Source of the DNA: Auanema rhodensis
Taxonomy: Eukaryota; Nematoda; Chromadorea; Rhabditida; Rhabditidae
Length of the DNA: 64,000 nt
Assembly (NCBI GenBank): GCA_964057225.1
Contig: OZ059900.1
Span: forward strand, 12,601,638 to 12,665,637
Direction: 5' to 3'
Shown: one piece after another, positions 1 to 12,198 of the stretch
How positions within the stretch are numbered: position 1 is the stretch's first letter
Layout of the letters: every line of letters starts with the position of its first letter
Position numbers and translations under genes: made by a program
Notes under the pieces: generated by a model
What the model was told of the DNA's origin: nothing
What the model saw: the letters and a program-made list of their open reading frames with translations, nothing else
Database searches by the model: none

Positions 1-130
1 GCCCAAAGCCTTCAACGCAACCACCAAGACCCTCCTACTCATTGCGGCCAGTCGAATGTCAACGCACAAGCCAGCAATGGTCCGGTATAGGTCTCTCGCT
101 CAAGCGCCATCCATTTTCAGGGCTAGTTGA

Positions 131-166
<36 letters not shown>

Positions 167-457
167 ACCGACTTCCATGGCCACCGTCCTGCTGTCTATA
201 TCAACCAACACCTTTTATGGGGTCTCATGAGCGAAAAGTTAGGCACCTTAACCAGACGTTTGGTTCATCCCACAGCGCCAGTTCTGCTTACCAAAAATGG
301 CCCACTTGGAGCTCGCTTTCATGTCAACAGTTCAATAAAGAAACCGAGACATCATACCCATTGAAAGTTTGAGAATAGGTCGAGGTCGTTTCGACCCCAA
401 TTCCTCTAATCATTCGCTTTACCGGATATAACAGCGAAAAAGCTCCAGCTATCCTGG

Positions 458-497
<40 letters not shown>

Positions 498-1446
498 AGT
501 CTTTCGCCCCTATACTCAAGTCTATCGATCGATTTGCACGTCAGAACCGATACGGACTTCCACCAGAGTTTCCTCTGGCTTCGTCCTGCTCAAGTATAGT
601 TCACCATCTTTCGGGTCGCATCCTATACGCTCTTCCTCTGCCCAATTGCATGCAATCAAGACAGGGCCATAGTGCGTCGCTCAAATGAACGAATCCTATG
701 TCAACCAGTTAACTGATCTCTACTTTCATTGCGCCGTAGAGTTTTCCACTCTCTGACTCGCGTATAAGATACACTCCTCGGTCCGTGTTTCAAGACGGGT
801 CGGAAAGGTGACCAACTTTCACACTGGTACTCTGCAAGCAGAGTTAAACATTAGCTATGACCAACCTATCTGAAGACAAGACACCACAAAAGTGGGCAAC
901 ATCGAACAGTTCAGTTGGCATAACCAATGCTACCAGCACAACTTGAACAGCATCAATCTCTTGTAATCACAGTTAAATGACTGAACAAAAAACTTAGCTG
1001 CTCTGTTACGTTGGCTCTCTCCGCTTCCACTCAAGCGATTTCACGTTCTCTTGAACTCTCTCTTCAAAGTTCTTTGCAACTTTCCCTCACGGTACTTGTT
1101 TGCTATCGAATTCGCGTCTATATTTAGCCTTAGATGAAGTTTATCACCCACTTAAGGCTGCATTTTCAAGCAACCCGACTCCAAAGAATTACCAAACAGA
1201 ATATATCATTGTTCGTACAGGTCTTGCACCCTCTCAGGCTTATGGCTCCTATCAAAGAGACTTTGAACATTTGAACAATTCTGATAGCAACTCCTATACG
1301 CAACAAGTCACATCGGTAAAACCGATGGATTCTGCGCTGGGCTCTTTCCAGTTCACTCGCTGTTACTTTGGAAATCCTAGTTAGTTTCTTTTCCTCCGCT
1401 CAATAATATGCTTAAGTTCAGCGGGTAATCACGTCTGAGTTCAGGT
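1..1446 (-). rRNA. 28S rRNA, 5' part
   Basis: The 5' part of the large-subunit rRNA, read on the minus strand and running off the left edge of the window. The conserved start region lies near 1390-1440 (antisense of the segment ending in GCTTAAGTTCAGCGGGTAAT), and conserved LSU core follows to position 1. The exact 5' end is estimated from that landmark. The plus-strand open frames here are chance frames across rRNA. The gene lies downstream of 18S, 5.8S and the spacers, as in a normal eukaryotic rDNA unit. Confidence 0.95.
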
Positions 1447-1656
1447 TTAAATAAGAAATGCACAATATTAGTATATTCAGGCTGTCTTAACAGAGCTCGT
1501 GATATTCATGAAATCTATCAAGTAATACAATATGTGCTAACAAAAGTATGAACATATACAGTTCATATGATGCTTCAAACTTCTTAACTAGGAGAGGTAT
1601 CTTAAAAAGATAGCAAACCGACATATTAGAAAAAGGCAATCTAATAATAAGAATAA
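1447..1656 (-). other. ITS2 spacer
   Basis: The AT-rich spacer between 5.8S and 28S, placed from the two flanking rRNA landmarks. It includes short direct and inverted stretches but no gene. Confidence 0.8.
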
Positions 1657-1812
1657 AACCCTGAACCAGGCGTACCCTTGAAATAAATTCAAGGATGCTG
1701 TGCGTTCAAAATATCACCACTCAAAGCGTCTGCAATTCATGGTAAATATCGCAGATAGCTGCGTTTTTCATCGATACGCGAATCAACCGATCCATCGCTA
1801 GAGCTAGTTTAA
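1657..1812 (-). rRNA. 5.8S rRNA
   Basis: Read on the minus strand. The conserved block with ATCGATGAAAAACGCAGC (antisense at about 1760-1780), the following GAATTGCAGAC segment and the 3' end near GGTACGCCTGGTTCAGGGT are all visible. The length of about 156 nt is normal. Ends are estimated to within a few bases. Confidence 0.92.
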
Positions 1813-2104
1813 GTTGATTAAATCTAAACTATCTTTAAACAATAAAAAATGCTTTTCTAAAAGAAAATTAAGGCTTGTTTTTGCAAACTATGCCAGCAAT
1901 TGTTAAAGGCGGCAACCTAGCGTGCCTTTGAGCTTAAGAAATACATATGATTTCTCAATCTCGATCCTTACATACGCTCATATGCGGAAAGAGATTACAG
2001 CACCTTTAATGAGCTATTTTGTTAAAACGTTTAAGTGAAAGCATTACAAGAATACTTCGACAGGCTACTAAACGTTTTTCATCAAAGAGTCATAAAGATT
2101 CAAC
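1813..2104 (-). other. ITS1 spacer
   Basis: The spacer between 18S and 5.8S, about 290 nt. It is AT-rich, with no recognisable gene. The boundaries follow from the 18S 3' end and the 5.8S 5' end. Confidence 0.8.
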
Positions 2105-2252
2105 GATGATCCACCTGCAGGTTCACCTACAGGTACCTTGTTACGACTTTTGCCCGGTTCAAGCCATTGCGATTAAATTGATTTCCATCACAGTAAAGCC
2201 GAAGCCTCGCTGCAGCAGTCCTCAAGTTTCTCGAAACAGCTCAGTCCCGGAC

Positions 2253-2287
<35 letters not shown>

Positions 2288-2720
2288 ATCAGCGTGAGCT
2301 GATGACTCACACTTACTAGGAATTCCTCGTTCAAGGGAAATAATTACAATTCCCTATCCCGGTCACGGAAGAATTTCAACGGTTTACCAATACCTTTCGG
2401 TAATGGAGGACCAGCTGAGTCTTCCAGTGTAGCGCGCGTGCAGCCCCGGACATCTAAGGGCATCACAGACCTGTTATCGCTCAATCTCGTGCGGTTAAAC
2501 ACCGCTTATCCCTCTAAGAAGTTATCTGGACTTAAAAATTCAGTAACTATTTAGTAGGCTAGAGTCTCGCTCGTTATCGGAATAAACCAGACAAATCGCT
2601 CCACCAACTAAGAACGGCCATGCACCACCAACCACCAAATCGAGAAAGAGCTTTCAATCTGTCAATCCTAACGGTGTCCGGGCCGGGTGAGTTTTCCCGT
2701 GTTGAGTCAAATTAAGCCGC

Positions 2721-2754
<34 letters not shown>

Positions 2755-3859
2755 TCTTTAAGTTTCAGCTTTGCAACCATACTACCCCCAGAACCGAAAG
2801 ACTTTCGTTTCCGGGAAGCTCCCCGACGAGACATGAATACCCCATCGGATCGCTAGATGGCATAGTTTACGGTCAGAACTAGGGCGGTATCTAATCGCCT
2901 TCGAACCTCTGACTTTCGTTCTTGATTAATGAAGACATTCTTGGCAAATGCTTTCGCTTTTGGACGTCCCCCTGCGGTCCACGAATTTCACCTCTCGCGC
3001 AGGGATACGAATGCCCCCGATTTGTCTCTCTTAATCATTAATTCGATTCTTAAACCAATAAATAGAACCGAAGTCCTCTTTTATTATTCCATGATAGCAC
3101 ATACAAGCAATCGCTTGCTTTGAGCGCTTTGATTTATTCAAAGTAAACTCGCTAGCCACTACAGAAACCGAAGTTCACTGCAGAAAACCAGCAAAATAGA
3201 CACAACCATGATTAACGGCAGAGCCGAACCAAAGTACGTGCCTCAGATCCAACTACGAGCTTTTTAACTACAGCAATAACGCTTTACACTAGTGGAGCTG
3301 GAATTACCGCGGCTGCTGGCACCAGACTTGCCCTCCACTGGGTCCTCGTAGAGCTATTTAAGCTCAGCTCATTGAAATAACCGATCCATAGGATTGGCCT
3401 TTTTATTTTTAGTTACTATCTCACTGAAGTAGTGGATAAGTTACGCGCCTGCTGCCTTCCTTGGATGTGGTAGCCGTTTCTAAGGCTCCCTCTCCGGAGT
3501 CGAACCCTTATTCTCCGTTACCCGTGATAACCATGGTAGACTAATAGACTACCATCAGGTTGATAGGGCAGACACATTTTTCGATCATCGACGGATAGAC
3601 CGTCGATAAGCTACGATATTCAGAGTCAACAAACAACGTCAGAAACGATTGGTTTGTACTAATAACTGCGTTGAACTTGGGAAGAAGAACAACTATTAAG
3701 CATGTATTAGCTCCAGAATTACCGCAGTTATCCTCGAAATATTCGAAGAAAATAATATCTGCTCTAATGAGCCGTTCGCAGTTTCTCAAAATGATGAACT
3801 TTATACATGCATGGCTTAATCTTTTACTTGAGCATACAGCGCTGACAGAATCAATCAGA
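2105..3859 (-). rRNA. 18S rRNA
   Basis: The small-subunit rRNA on the minus strand, about 1755 nt. The 3' end shows the universal decoding-site and terminal helix (antisense of GTAGGTGAACCTGC at 2112-2135, with GGATCAT at the end). The universal core near 3300-3320 (antisense of CCAGCAGCCGCGGTAA) is intact. The 5' end near 3859 is recognisable but diverged. No insertion is obvious. Confidence 0.95.
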
Positions 3860-4544
3860 TAAGCAAAACAAAAGCATCTTGCTCACTGAAATGTTCATGC
3901 TACAGAGACATATATTTCAACATCTTTGTAACTTTCGCGTTTTTGTTCACATTACTCCTTTTTATAAAAATACAAAATGAGAGAAATGATACAAGAACGA
4001 CACAATATACATTATTTCACGTGTATTCACATGAAAATATGAAGACTGACAGTAAAAGAATATTTCACAAGAAATATTCTTCCATCACCCTACGAAACTG
4101 AGAATAGCAACAGAAATAGCATAGAATGTTTCTTTTTCATATATCACAGTATTTCATAATAATATACCAAGACGAAAAAATAACCAATACAATTGAACAA
4201 CCAATCTCATATTAGAAAATAAACGAATGAACCAAAGAAACTACGAAATGTTTTATTCGATCTATATTTTACAGAAAAAAGGAACGTATATGTAACAGAG
4301 AAATTACAGCTAAAAGACATTTATTTATTTCTATTTCATCACAGTTTTCTCACTTTAATAGCAGCTTGATATAAGTGAGCATATTGCAAGTATAAAGTAA
4401 ATTTTTTGAATAAAGTATACTTTTTCAAATGAAACGAATCACCCAATGAAAATATAGTCTTTATTTTATATAAGTAAGCAATATGCCAGTATTAAGTAAT
4501 TTTTTTGAATAAAGTATACTTTTTCAAATAAAACAAAGCACCCA
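3860..4544. other. rDNA intergenic/external transcribed spacer
   Basis: An AT-rich stretch between the 18S 5' end and the 3' end of the neighbouring 28S. I see no gene. It contains a duplication of about 99 bp next to the 28S 3' end (listed separately). A Pol I promoter is presumably here but I cannot locate it. Confidence 0.75.
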
Positions 4545-4555
4545 ATCAAAGGATA
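4384..4555. repeat. 99-bp tandem duplication at the 28S 3' end
   Basis: Two diverged copies share GAATAAAGTATACTTTTTCA (starting 4408 and 4507, period 99), followed in both by a CACCCAATSAAA segment and a TATAGTCT/ATAGTCT tail. The right copy overlaps the terminal bases of 28S, so the spacer appears to carry a second copy of the 28S tail. Confidence 0.7.
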
Positions 4556-4940
4556 GTCTCAACAGATCGCAGTATATAGAGACTGCTCTACTGGATACAA
4601 CACCTTGACCAGTATACAAGTCGTATGCAAGTGATTTTGCGCCCCGACGTTGATCCAGAATGTTCTGGCTTTGGCAACCAAGAAAGATTCCCTCTCTTGG
4701 ATGAGCCATATATTAGGGCATAATCTCTCGCGTTACGACGAGATAGAGATGCCTCCCGACACCGGGAAACAAAGTTATTGCTGCCTTGACTAGGTGGGAT
4801 TCTGACTTAGAGGCGTTCAGTCATAATCCCCCTAATGGTAGCTTCGGACCATTGGCCGTACGACCAAGTCCATGAACCAAATGTTAGAACCACCTGTTCC
4901 TCTCGTACTGAGGTGGATTACTATCGCAACAATGTAGTCT

Positions 4941-4993
<53 letters not shown>

Positions 4994-5035
4994 ATTAGTG
5001 GGTGAACAATCCAACGCTTGGCGAATTCTGCTTCG

Positions 5036-5073
<38 letters not shown>

Positions 5074-5510
5074 AACGTCGCTATGGACGCTTGGCTGCCA
5101 CAAGCCAGTTATCCCTGTGGTTACTTTTCTGACACCTCTTACCATAAACCATATGGTTTAAAAGGATCGATAGGCCACGCTTTCGCGGTCTGTACTCGTA
5201 CTGAAAGTCAAGATCAAGCGAGCTTTTGCCCTTTTGCTCTACGAGAGGTTTCCGTCCTCTCTGAGCGCACCTTAGGACACCTGCGTTACGATTTGACAGA
5301 TGTACCGCCCCAGTCAAACTCCCCGCCTGACACTGTCTTCGGCGAGAGTCACAAGGTCACCAGGTAACCTAGCTTAATACTAAGAAAAAAGAGCAGAGCC
5401 CAATTCTCCCGTAACCGAATAAGTAAAGAATCGATGAAAGTGGTGGTATTTCATTGGCGACCGAAGTCTCCCACCTATGCTACACCTCTCATGATTCTTC
5501 ACAATGTCAA

Positions 5511-5548
<38 letters not shown>

Positions 5549-5554
5549 TATTTG

Positions 5555-5594
<40 letters not shown>

Positions 5595-5605
5595 TTAGGG
5601 ACAGT

Positions 5606-5638
<33 letters not shown>
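4545..5638 (-). rRNA. 28S rRNA, 3' part (interrupted gene)
   Basis: The 3' part of a second 28S gene on the minus strand. The segments around CCCACTGTCCCTAACTACTA and CCACAGCCAAGGGAACGGGC (antisense at about 5560-5612), the sarcin-ricin region and the 3' terminal helices are present. Similarity stops after the antisense of AGTGACGCGCATGAATGGAT at 5638, where the universal upstream sequence should continue but does not. This is the stretch of 28S where R1, R2 and R4 non-LTR elements insert, so this copy is interrupted and probably non-functional. Confidence 0.9.
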
Positions 5639-5891
5639 GACTATCGACTGAAGCACCCTTGTTACAGGAGTGCACAACCATCCGTAGAAATGTAAGCGTT
5701 ACCCGAATGGAACCTGGGACAGTGCATGTTCACAGTACGACGCGTTAATAACCTATGATATTACCCAGTTGTTTCCCGGAGGTCTTTCTACTTCAAGTTA
5801 CCAGCTTACTGTTCTTACCCAGATGTTCGCCACATCCATTCAGCTGATTCAGAATTATCTACTATAAGAGTAAACTCAAATAGAATAGTCT
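5639..5891. other. Unidentified 253 bp between 28S and the BEL copy
   Basis: This sequence is neither 28S nor part of the BEL element as seen in the intact copy. It begins exactly where 28S breaks off and ends where the BEL integrase is cut. It has a balanced base composition, unlike the AT-rich surroundings. On the minus strand it sits immediately upstream of the 28S 3' part, the place a non-LTR rDNA element would leave its 3' UTR. That identity is inference. Confidence 0.35.
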
Positions 5892-8800
5892 CGTATGGTT
5901 AAGCAAGTAAAAAGACATACATAGACCTTATGTCCACTTTTAAGCATAATAGGTCCAAATAAGTCGCAACCAGTGTTAAGAAATGGTTTAGTTAATATCA
6001 CTCTATCTTTAGGCAATGAAGGCATATCAGGAGTGCCATATGGTAAAGATTGATATTTATTGCATAAATGACATTTCTTTAAAGTTTGTTTTATAATTGC
6101 TGCAGCGCGAGCAATAAAATAAGTTTGACGAAGATGTGTGCTCAAAAATTTTTTTCCTTGATGAAAAGATGCGCGATGAGCGTCCATAATTATGTGTTGA
6201 GTGAATAATGAGTTGCGAGGAAGATAAATTGGGTTTTTTGTATCATAGGATAGTAAAGAATTTTGTAATCGGCTTCTTACTCGAATTATCTCGTTATCAT
6301 CATGATAGAAATGATAACCAGGATATTGTCGTCGTAAATCATCAATAATGAGATGATCTTGAGCTTGTCGAATTGAAATAGTACGTATTATCTTCAAATC
6401 AGTTGTTAAAACGGGATATGATGTTGATATTTGTGAAATATTCCGTAATTTATGTTCATTTTGATTTTTAAATGTTTTTAAATGCCAAATTTTTATAATT
6501 TTAGCCAAACGGGCTAACAAACGTAAAGTTGCAAAATGACCGTTATGATAAGCTAGGTTATGTTCCAAGGGTACAGATATAGCTTGAGCTATAAGTAATG
6601 ATACAGGTGAAACATGCATCACTTGCAAGGAACCATATGGTGTTAAAGCTTGAACGGTTCTGTTAAGAATCCACTGTGGTCCAAGAAGCCACATAGATTC
6701 CTGAAGTTGATATTTATTGGCTCCTCGTGAACCAATGTCAGCCGGATTATAATCCGTAGTAACATGGTAAAATTGAACATTTATCGAATGTTCTTCTAAT
6801 ACACGGGTCATATGTTGTACATTTTGAACTTGTTTTGCTATGAAGTCAGGTAATTGCTTATTTGTTAAAATCCATGATAACGCAATGCTGCTATCACTTA
6901 CAATATTTAGTTTTTTACATGGTAATTCCATTAATATTGTGTGAGAAAGTCTCATAGCTAATCGAATAGCTAAGAGTTCCATGCGTGGAATTGTAATTGT
7001 TGTTTTAGGAGATAAGCGGCTTTTACCTGCTAGAATAGAACTCATTTTGTTGTTTGTCTGTATGTAAGCACACACAGCTAACGCTGTTGAACTAGCGTCA
7101 GCAAAGACCCATAATGTACCTTCTTCAATAGATGGTGATAGTACACGAGGTACAGTAACCTTAGCATAATTAATCTCGTTAATTATTGATGTCCAAGAGG
7201 CTGATAATTCAGAAGGTATAGTATCATCCCATTCTGTTTTAAGTGCAAAAATATCTCAAAGAATAACCTTCAAGGGTAAAATTAATGGATTTGTTATACC
7301 CAAAGGATCATAAACTGAATGTAATTGTTGTTATGCGTTTCGTTTGGTTACTGTTGAGAGTTCCGGTATATTGAATCGAATTGAAAGGGAATCACTTAGA
7401 GCATTATAAGGTACTCCAAGAATTTTTAGTGGACAATCAGAGAGAATATCATCTTTATGAAGGTGCTGAAGAGCTTCTGACTTATTTGATGCGAATTCAC
7501 GAACATGCATCGAAATATTTTGAAATAATTGTTGTGTAAGTGAACATTTCTGTTGAGCTTCATCTATACTATCAGCAAATAATAGAATATTATCTACATA
7601 TAATGTATTTAATATTTCATCTGATAAGTCAGTATTCAAAGAGCTTAAATACCAATTTACATTCATGTTTAGAATGCTAGGTGAGGCAGTCAATCCAAAT
7701 GGTATGCGTTTGAATCGAAAAACCTTAGTATTACTTGAGTTACAACTTCCTTGAGGATCCTTTACCCAAAAGAAACGGCAAAGATCCCGATGTTGCTTCT
7801 GTAAGCCTACTTGTAAAAAGGCTGATTGAATATCACAAGTAATAATGATTGGTTTTATTCTTGAAGCAATGAGAATGTTGAAAATATTGTTCACAAAACT
7901 TTTTCCAGTATATAGTATGTCGTTAAGGGATAATTTACCCTTAGTTTTAGCTGAAGCATCGAAAACAACTCGTAAAGGTTTATTCGGCTTGTTTGTATTC
8001 CATACCCCATGATGTGGAATATAATGACATATAATATCAGAATTATGATTATTGTTGGAAGTTTCAAAAGGAACTTCTTCAATGATACCGTTATCGATAT
8101 AATCATCAATAATTTTCCTGTACATTTCCAATTTCGAAGGATTTGCTTGTAAAGTTTTGAACAATGCCAAAAATCGATAAAAGGCTAAACCTTTATTATC
8201 TGGTAATTGATGATAATTTGATTTCAATGGTAAAGGAGCTTCAATACGATGATTGGTTAGTGTCAACTGTTTTGAATAATCTTCGTAATAATCAATAGTT
8301 GTGTCAATTCCAGCTTCAGAAGTATTAATTCCTAAGCTATCAATTTCAAATATGTATCGAAGCATATCATTATGTTGTAATGGTTTATCATTAATTGTTA
8401 TTAACGTAACAGAATGATTTTGATATGGTATTTCCCCATACAAGGTATAACCGAAACTGGTATTCTGCATTCTTAATGTAGAGGGTAACTCAAGTTCAGA
8501 ATTCATATGAACGAATAACTTATAGCGATCTAATCCAATTAGAATATCTGGTTCAAATGCCTGACCATCAATCATTGGATTAGCTAAAGTTATATTGTTT
8601 CTTTTAATGAATGAACGATCATTATTGTCTAAAAGTGGAGCTCTTAATGATGTAGCTATGAATGGTTTCGTAAGCATGTTGGTTATGATGATACTGCCAT
8701 TAGAAGTATAAAAAATAGTTTTCACTTCCTTGCATTCATGTGTTTCGCTGAGGCCACCTATTCCAAAGAATGTGCGATGTTGAACTTTGTTAATAGGCAA

Positions 8801-10516
8801 TTGAAGATCCTTAGCTATATCACTACGTATGAAAGACCGCATAGAGCCACTGTCAATCACTACCTTTACTGTGATATATTTATTTTGTGTGTAACTGAAT
8901 ATATGTGTCATAGCTGTTTTCAATACAATTTGACTCATCTCGATATCATGGGTATCCTCGGTATGTGTAAGCAATTGTAATTGTGTATTCTTAGGTTCAG
9001 TAACTATTAATGTTACTGGTAGATGATTGAAAAATGCTGGTTGTACTGTAGGTACTTTTTGTGATACAGTTGGTGTAGAAATGATGTCATTTTTATTTTG
9101 TGAGACTGTAAGGTCTGGAGTTTGTTGTCCTGCACTTTCTGTTATGATCATGCTTGTGGACGATATAGGTTTTACAGGACTCTTTGTTTCACGATCTAAA
9201 TTTAGACATAAGCAACTGTTGTGTTCATTTTTGCATTTCGGGCATTTCGGTCGAGAACAATCACGACTGCGATGTGAAGTAGAGAAACAAAGCCAGCATA
9301 CTTCTTTGTTCTTTAAGATTTCACGTTTTTTCTGTGGTGTGTCATAAGTACGGCAATAATAAGATGGATGTCCTTCTTTACCACAAAAAACACTAGTCCA
9401 AATCTTTTTAGTGGATTTGTCAAAAGTTTTATCAACATGTTTTCCACGATTTGGTGAATTATGTGAGTCATGTTCTGAATTTCGTTTTCTAGTGTCCATT
9501 AAACTGAATTCATAAATTCGTGAAGAGAGATGTTGATAAATGTCATCCATTGATTGATCTAGAGGATCTGGTTGACGATATAGTGCACTCATTATATAAT
9601 GAGGAAATTTTTCAGCGCAAATAGTAAAGAAAAATGCAGGACAAATATGACTTCCAGCGGCTGTAATTTGACGATCATAGCTTTGGATCAAATCAAATAA
9701 TTGCTTACAGCTTTTTGCATCAGAAGCAGGAGATAAATTTTTCATTTTCCTCAATAATTGAAGTTTATCTGTAGCATATCTCATATATGCATCTTCAAGT
9801 GCTTTTCTCAGTAAGAGATAGTTGTTTTCATTAGGTTCAATACCCTTTATAACGACCGAAGCTTTATCGGATAAGCCTTCGAGTAAAATATTCACTTTAT
9901 CAAGTATGGAATATTGTGAATTTTGATGTATCATGTTATTAAATCTTGACCAATAGAGTTTGAAATTTTCGGGTGTACCATCGAAAGTCGGTATTTATGT
10001 TACCGGACGTTGAATGTGATTGCTTGTTTGTAAGAATTGTAATAAATTTGAATAAATTTGTGTTGTTTCGGTACCAGTGCTTTCGATTACTTTTTCTTTC
10101 TTTTTCTCGGGAAGTAGTGATTCCACGAATGCAATTGCTGTTTTAATATGACTGATACGGTCAAGGAGTAATAATCTTTGTTCGTCAGCTATATTGTAAG
10201 CTTGACGATTGTTTGGATTTTCTTCAAGTTCTTCGTATAATGCTTTCATTTCGTTTCGAAGTTCCTTATCAGAATCTTTGAAAACGGTTTGGTATTTTTC
10301 TATGTTTCTGTTCACTGTGTCGAGAGCAGTAGAGAGCTCGTTCAATACCAATTCATGATTGCGTAAAGTTGATTGCAGTAAAATAATTCTATCGTATGTT
10401 ATTTCTGAATCAGATACCCCGGCGGGTTCGTTGTCGAGAAGATTTGCGTAACGTTTGAGCAAAACGGATAAGAAGTCGTATGAACGACGAATGTCGCCAA
10501 CAAATGAGGAGGCCAT
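5892..10516 (-). pseudogene. BEL/Pao gag-pol pseudogene
   Basis: The start codon is at 10516. One reading frame covers the gag-like domain, Cys-rich zinc knuckles (about 9240-9400), a retropepsin-like region with a DSG triplet, and a BEL-type reverse transcriptase whose catalytic motif reads YVDN. It also covers RNase H and the N-terminal half of the integrase with its HHCC zinc region. In-frame stops lie at 9995-9997, 7331-7333 and 7256-7258. The frame is cut at 5892 after the residues TCLTIR, before most of the integrase catalytic core. The best parallel is the intact plus-strand copy, with which it differs by scattered substitutions. It cannot make a complete polyprotein. Confidence 0.93.
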
Positions 10517-10799
10517 TTCTAACGCTGTGTGAGGCGTAATAGGTAAGCTTCTATAGCTGATAATGATGAATAAAATTCAGAAAATGAGAGAGAACAAGAA
10601 ATGAAAGTTGTACAAAGTACTACAAATGAGTATGAGATATACGACTTGTCGTATCTTGGAGCGTTATTATGCTCCGAAATTATATCGATTACTGCAGGCA
10701 AATTCACGCCTGAGCTGATGGACTTAAGAGTCGCCACCAAATTAAATGATAAAGTACCTGTTGAAGCAGTGACCTGAGTCGTGATGGTCGATGCACCAA

Positions 10800-11101
10800 T
10801 GTCGCTTCGGCGAAGGTATTCCGTGTGATAGTTTTCCGCTGAGATTCGAATAACAAATAATCAGTGGTAGAATGCTTTATTAAAGAGAACGTTAACAATA
10901 TCAACAAAATATAGATCGTCTATACTCCGTTGAAGTAAGTTGAGGTATGTCTTGTATTTTCCGATCCCAAAGATGAAGATATGGGAAGGCGGGCCGAAAA
11001 GTACAATCTGAAATAGACAAAGTAAAGGAAAACGATAAAAACAAAACTGAAATGGAACAAAACATAGAAAAAAGAATAAAAAATAATCGCTAACCGCGAC
11101 A
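10800..11101 (-). repeat. 5' LTR of the minus-strand BEL copy
   Basis: A 302-bp LTR, minus orientation, with TGTCGC...GCGACA ends. It contains AATAAA in the sense of transcription. Its interior near the 3' end carries the variant also seen in the 3' LTR of the plus copy (the ACTATCACACGGAATACC type), not the variant of the plus copy's 5' LTR. Confidence 0.9.
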
Positions 11102-11580
11102 TTCCTTTACTTTGTCTATTTCAGATTGTACTTTTCGGCCCGCCTTCCTATATCTTCATCTTTAGGAACGAAAAATACAAGATATACCTCAACCAAACCT
11201 CAACGGACTATAGACGATCTATATTTTGTTGAATTGTTAATTCTTTAATAAAGCATTCTACCACTGACTATCTGTTCTATTGATCCTCAGCGGAATACCG
11301 ACAACCGAATACCTTCGCCGAAGCGACATTGGTGCATCGACCGGTCACTGCTTCAACAGGTACTTTATCATTTAATTTGGTGGCGACTCTTAAGTTCATC
11401 AGCTCAGGCGTGAATTTCCCTACAGTAATCGATATAATTTCGGAGCATAATAACGCTCCAAGATACGACAAGTCGTATATCTCATACTCATTTGTTGTAC
11501 TTTGTACAACTTTCATTTCTTGTTCTCTCTCATTTTCTGAATTTTTTTCATCATTATCAGCTATAGAAGCTTACCTATTA
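11102..11580 (+). repeat. BEL LTR and leader fragment lacking the LTR start
   Basis: Plus-strand LTR missing its first ~76 bases, starting abruptly at TTCCTTTACTTTGTC directly against the end of the minus LTR. It continues through the LTR end (about 11332), a PBS-like TGGTGCATCGACC and the untranslated leader. It breaks off at 11580, just before the gag start codon would be reached. Confidence 0.9.
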
Positions 11581-12067
11581 CAAAATATTAACTATTAAAC
11601 CTAACAAGTAATTTTAAAAATTAAAATCAACAACCGATTAAGAATGATAGAGTCTACAACATAGAAAAAATTGTAGAAAGAAAAATATATAATTTTGAAG
11701 AAAATAACAACAGTTGTTTGAATTGGATTGTGATAAGTAACTATCCTGCGTAGTATTAGGGCACATACGTAATCATTAATAACTAATTAGTTACCATATC
11801 TTTTTATTTCTTCGAAAACTTTCAAAAACAAGAAGAAGTTTTTGGCATCAGCCAACTTTGTAAAACTATTATTTTTAGAAACAAAAATCAAATCAAAATA
11901 TCCCGTACATGAGTTCAGTGTTGTTCATGATTACATGAAAAGGAAGATCACAAATACGTGAATGTCAATACATTTTTTGCCTTTTGATCTACCCATCTAT
12001 CGGAGACCAACCTCCAAATCTTTTCTACTCTGAAATCTAATTATTATCTGTGTGTTCGAAAAACAAA
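11581..12067. other. AT-rich intergenic sequence
   Basis: There is no gene I can support here. I looked for an SL1 spliced-leader RNA, which often neighbours nematode 5S genes, on both strands and did not find the usual leader sequence. Confidence 0.6.
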
Positions 12068-12186
12068 AGCTTACGGCACCCGGGATTCCCAAGCCGTCTC
12101 CGATCCAAGTACTAACCGGGCCCAACGTTGCTTGACTTGCCAGATCAGACGGGATGGCGTACTTTCAACGTGGTATGGTCGTAAGC
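12068..12186 (-). rRNA. 5S rRNA
   Basis: A complete 119-nt 5S gene on the minus strand, starting GCTTACGACCATACCACG. It contains the internal control region (GCAAGTCAAGCAACGTTGGG and the following GGTTAGTACTTGGATCGG) and ends GTGCCGTAAGC. A TTTT run follows directly, as expected for Pol III termination. It lies only 12 bp from the start of the plus-strand BEL 5' LTR and faces away from it. Confidence 0.95.
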
Positions 12187-12198
12187 AACGCTAGAACG

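Larger units (their letters stand above)
5892..11101 (-). mobile_element. BEL/Pao LTR retrotransposon, truncated minus-strand copy
   Basis: This copy is nearly identical to the plus-strand element at 12199-21105. It runs from its 5' LTR (right end, 11101) through gag, protease, reverse transcriptase and RNase H into the integrase, and stops at 5892. The rest of the integrase, the envelope-like region and the 3' LTR are missing. Three in-frame stops show it is dead. The high identity to the plus copy suggests both are young or were homogenised recently. Confidence 0.93.

Noticed and set aside
127..5367. Plus-strand open frames across the rDNA
   Set aside because: They lie antisense to conserved rRNA and have no protein features.
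7891..8109. Short hydrophobic ORF inside the BEL copies (also 15189-15407)
   Set aside because: It is an out-of-frame shadow of the reverse transcriptase region, present in both copies only because they are near-identical.
11581..12067. An SL RNA gene next to 5S
   Set aside because: No spliced-leader sequence or its reverse complement was found; a GATTTGGAGG segment near 12010 looks slightly like an Sm site but has no leader upstream.
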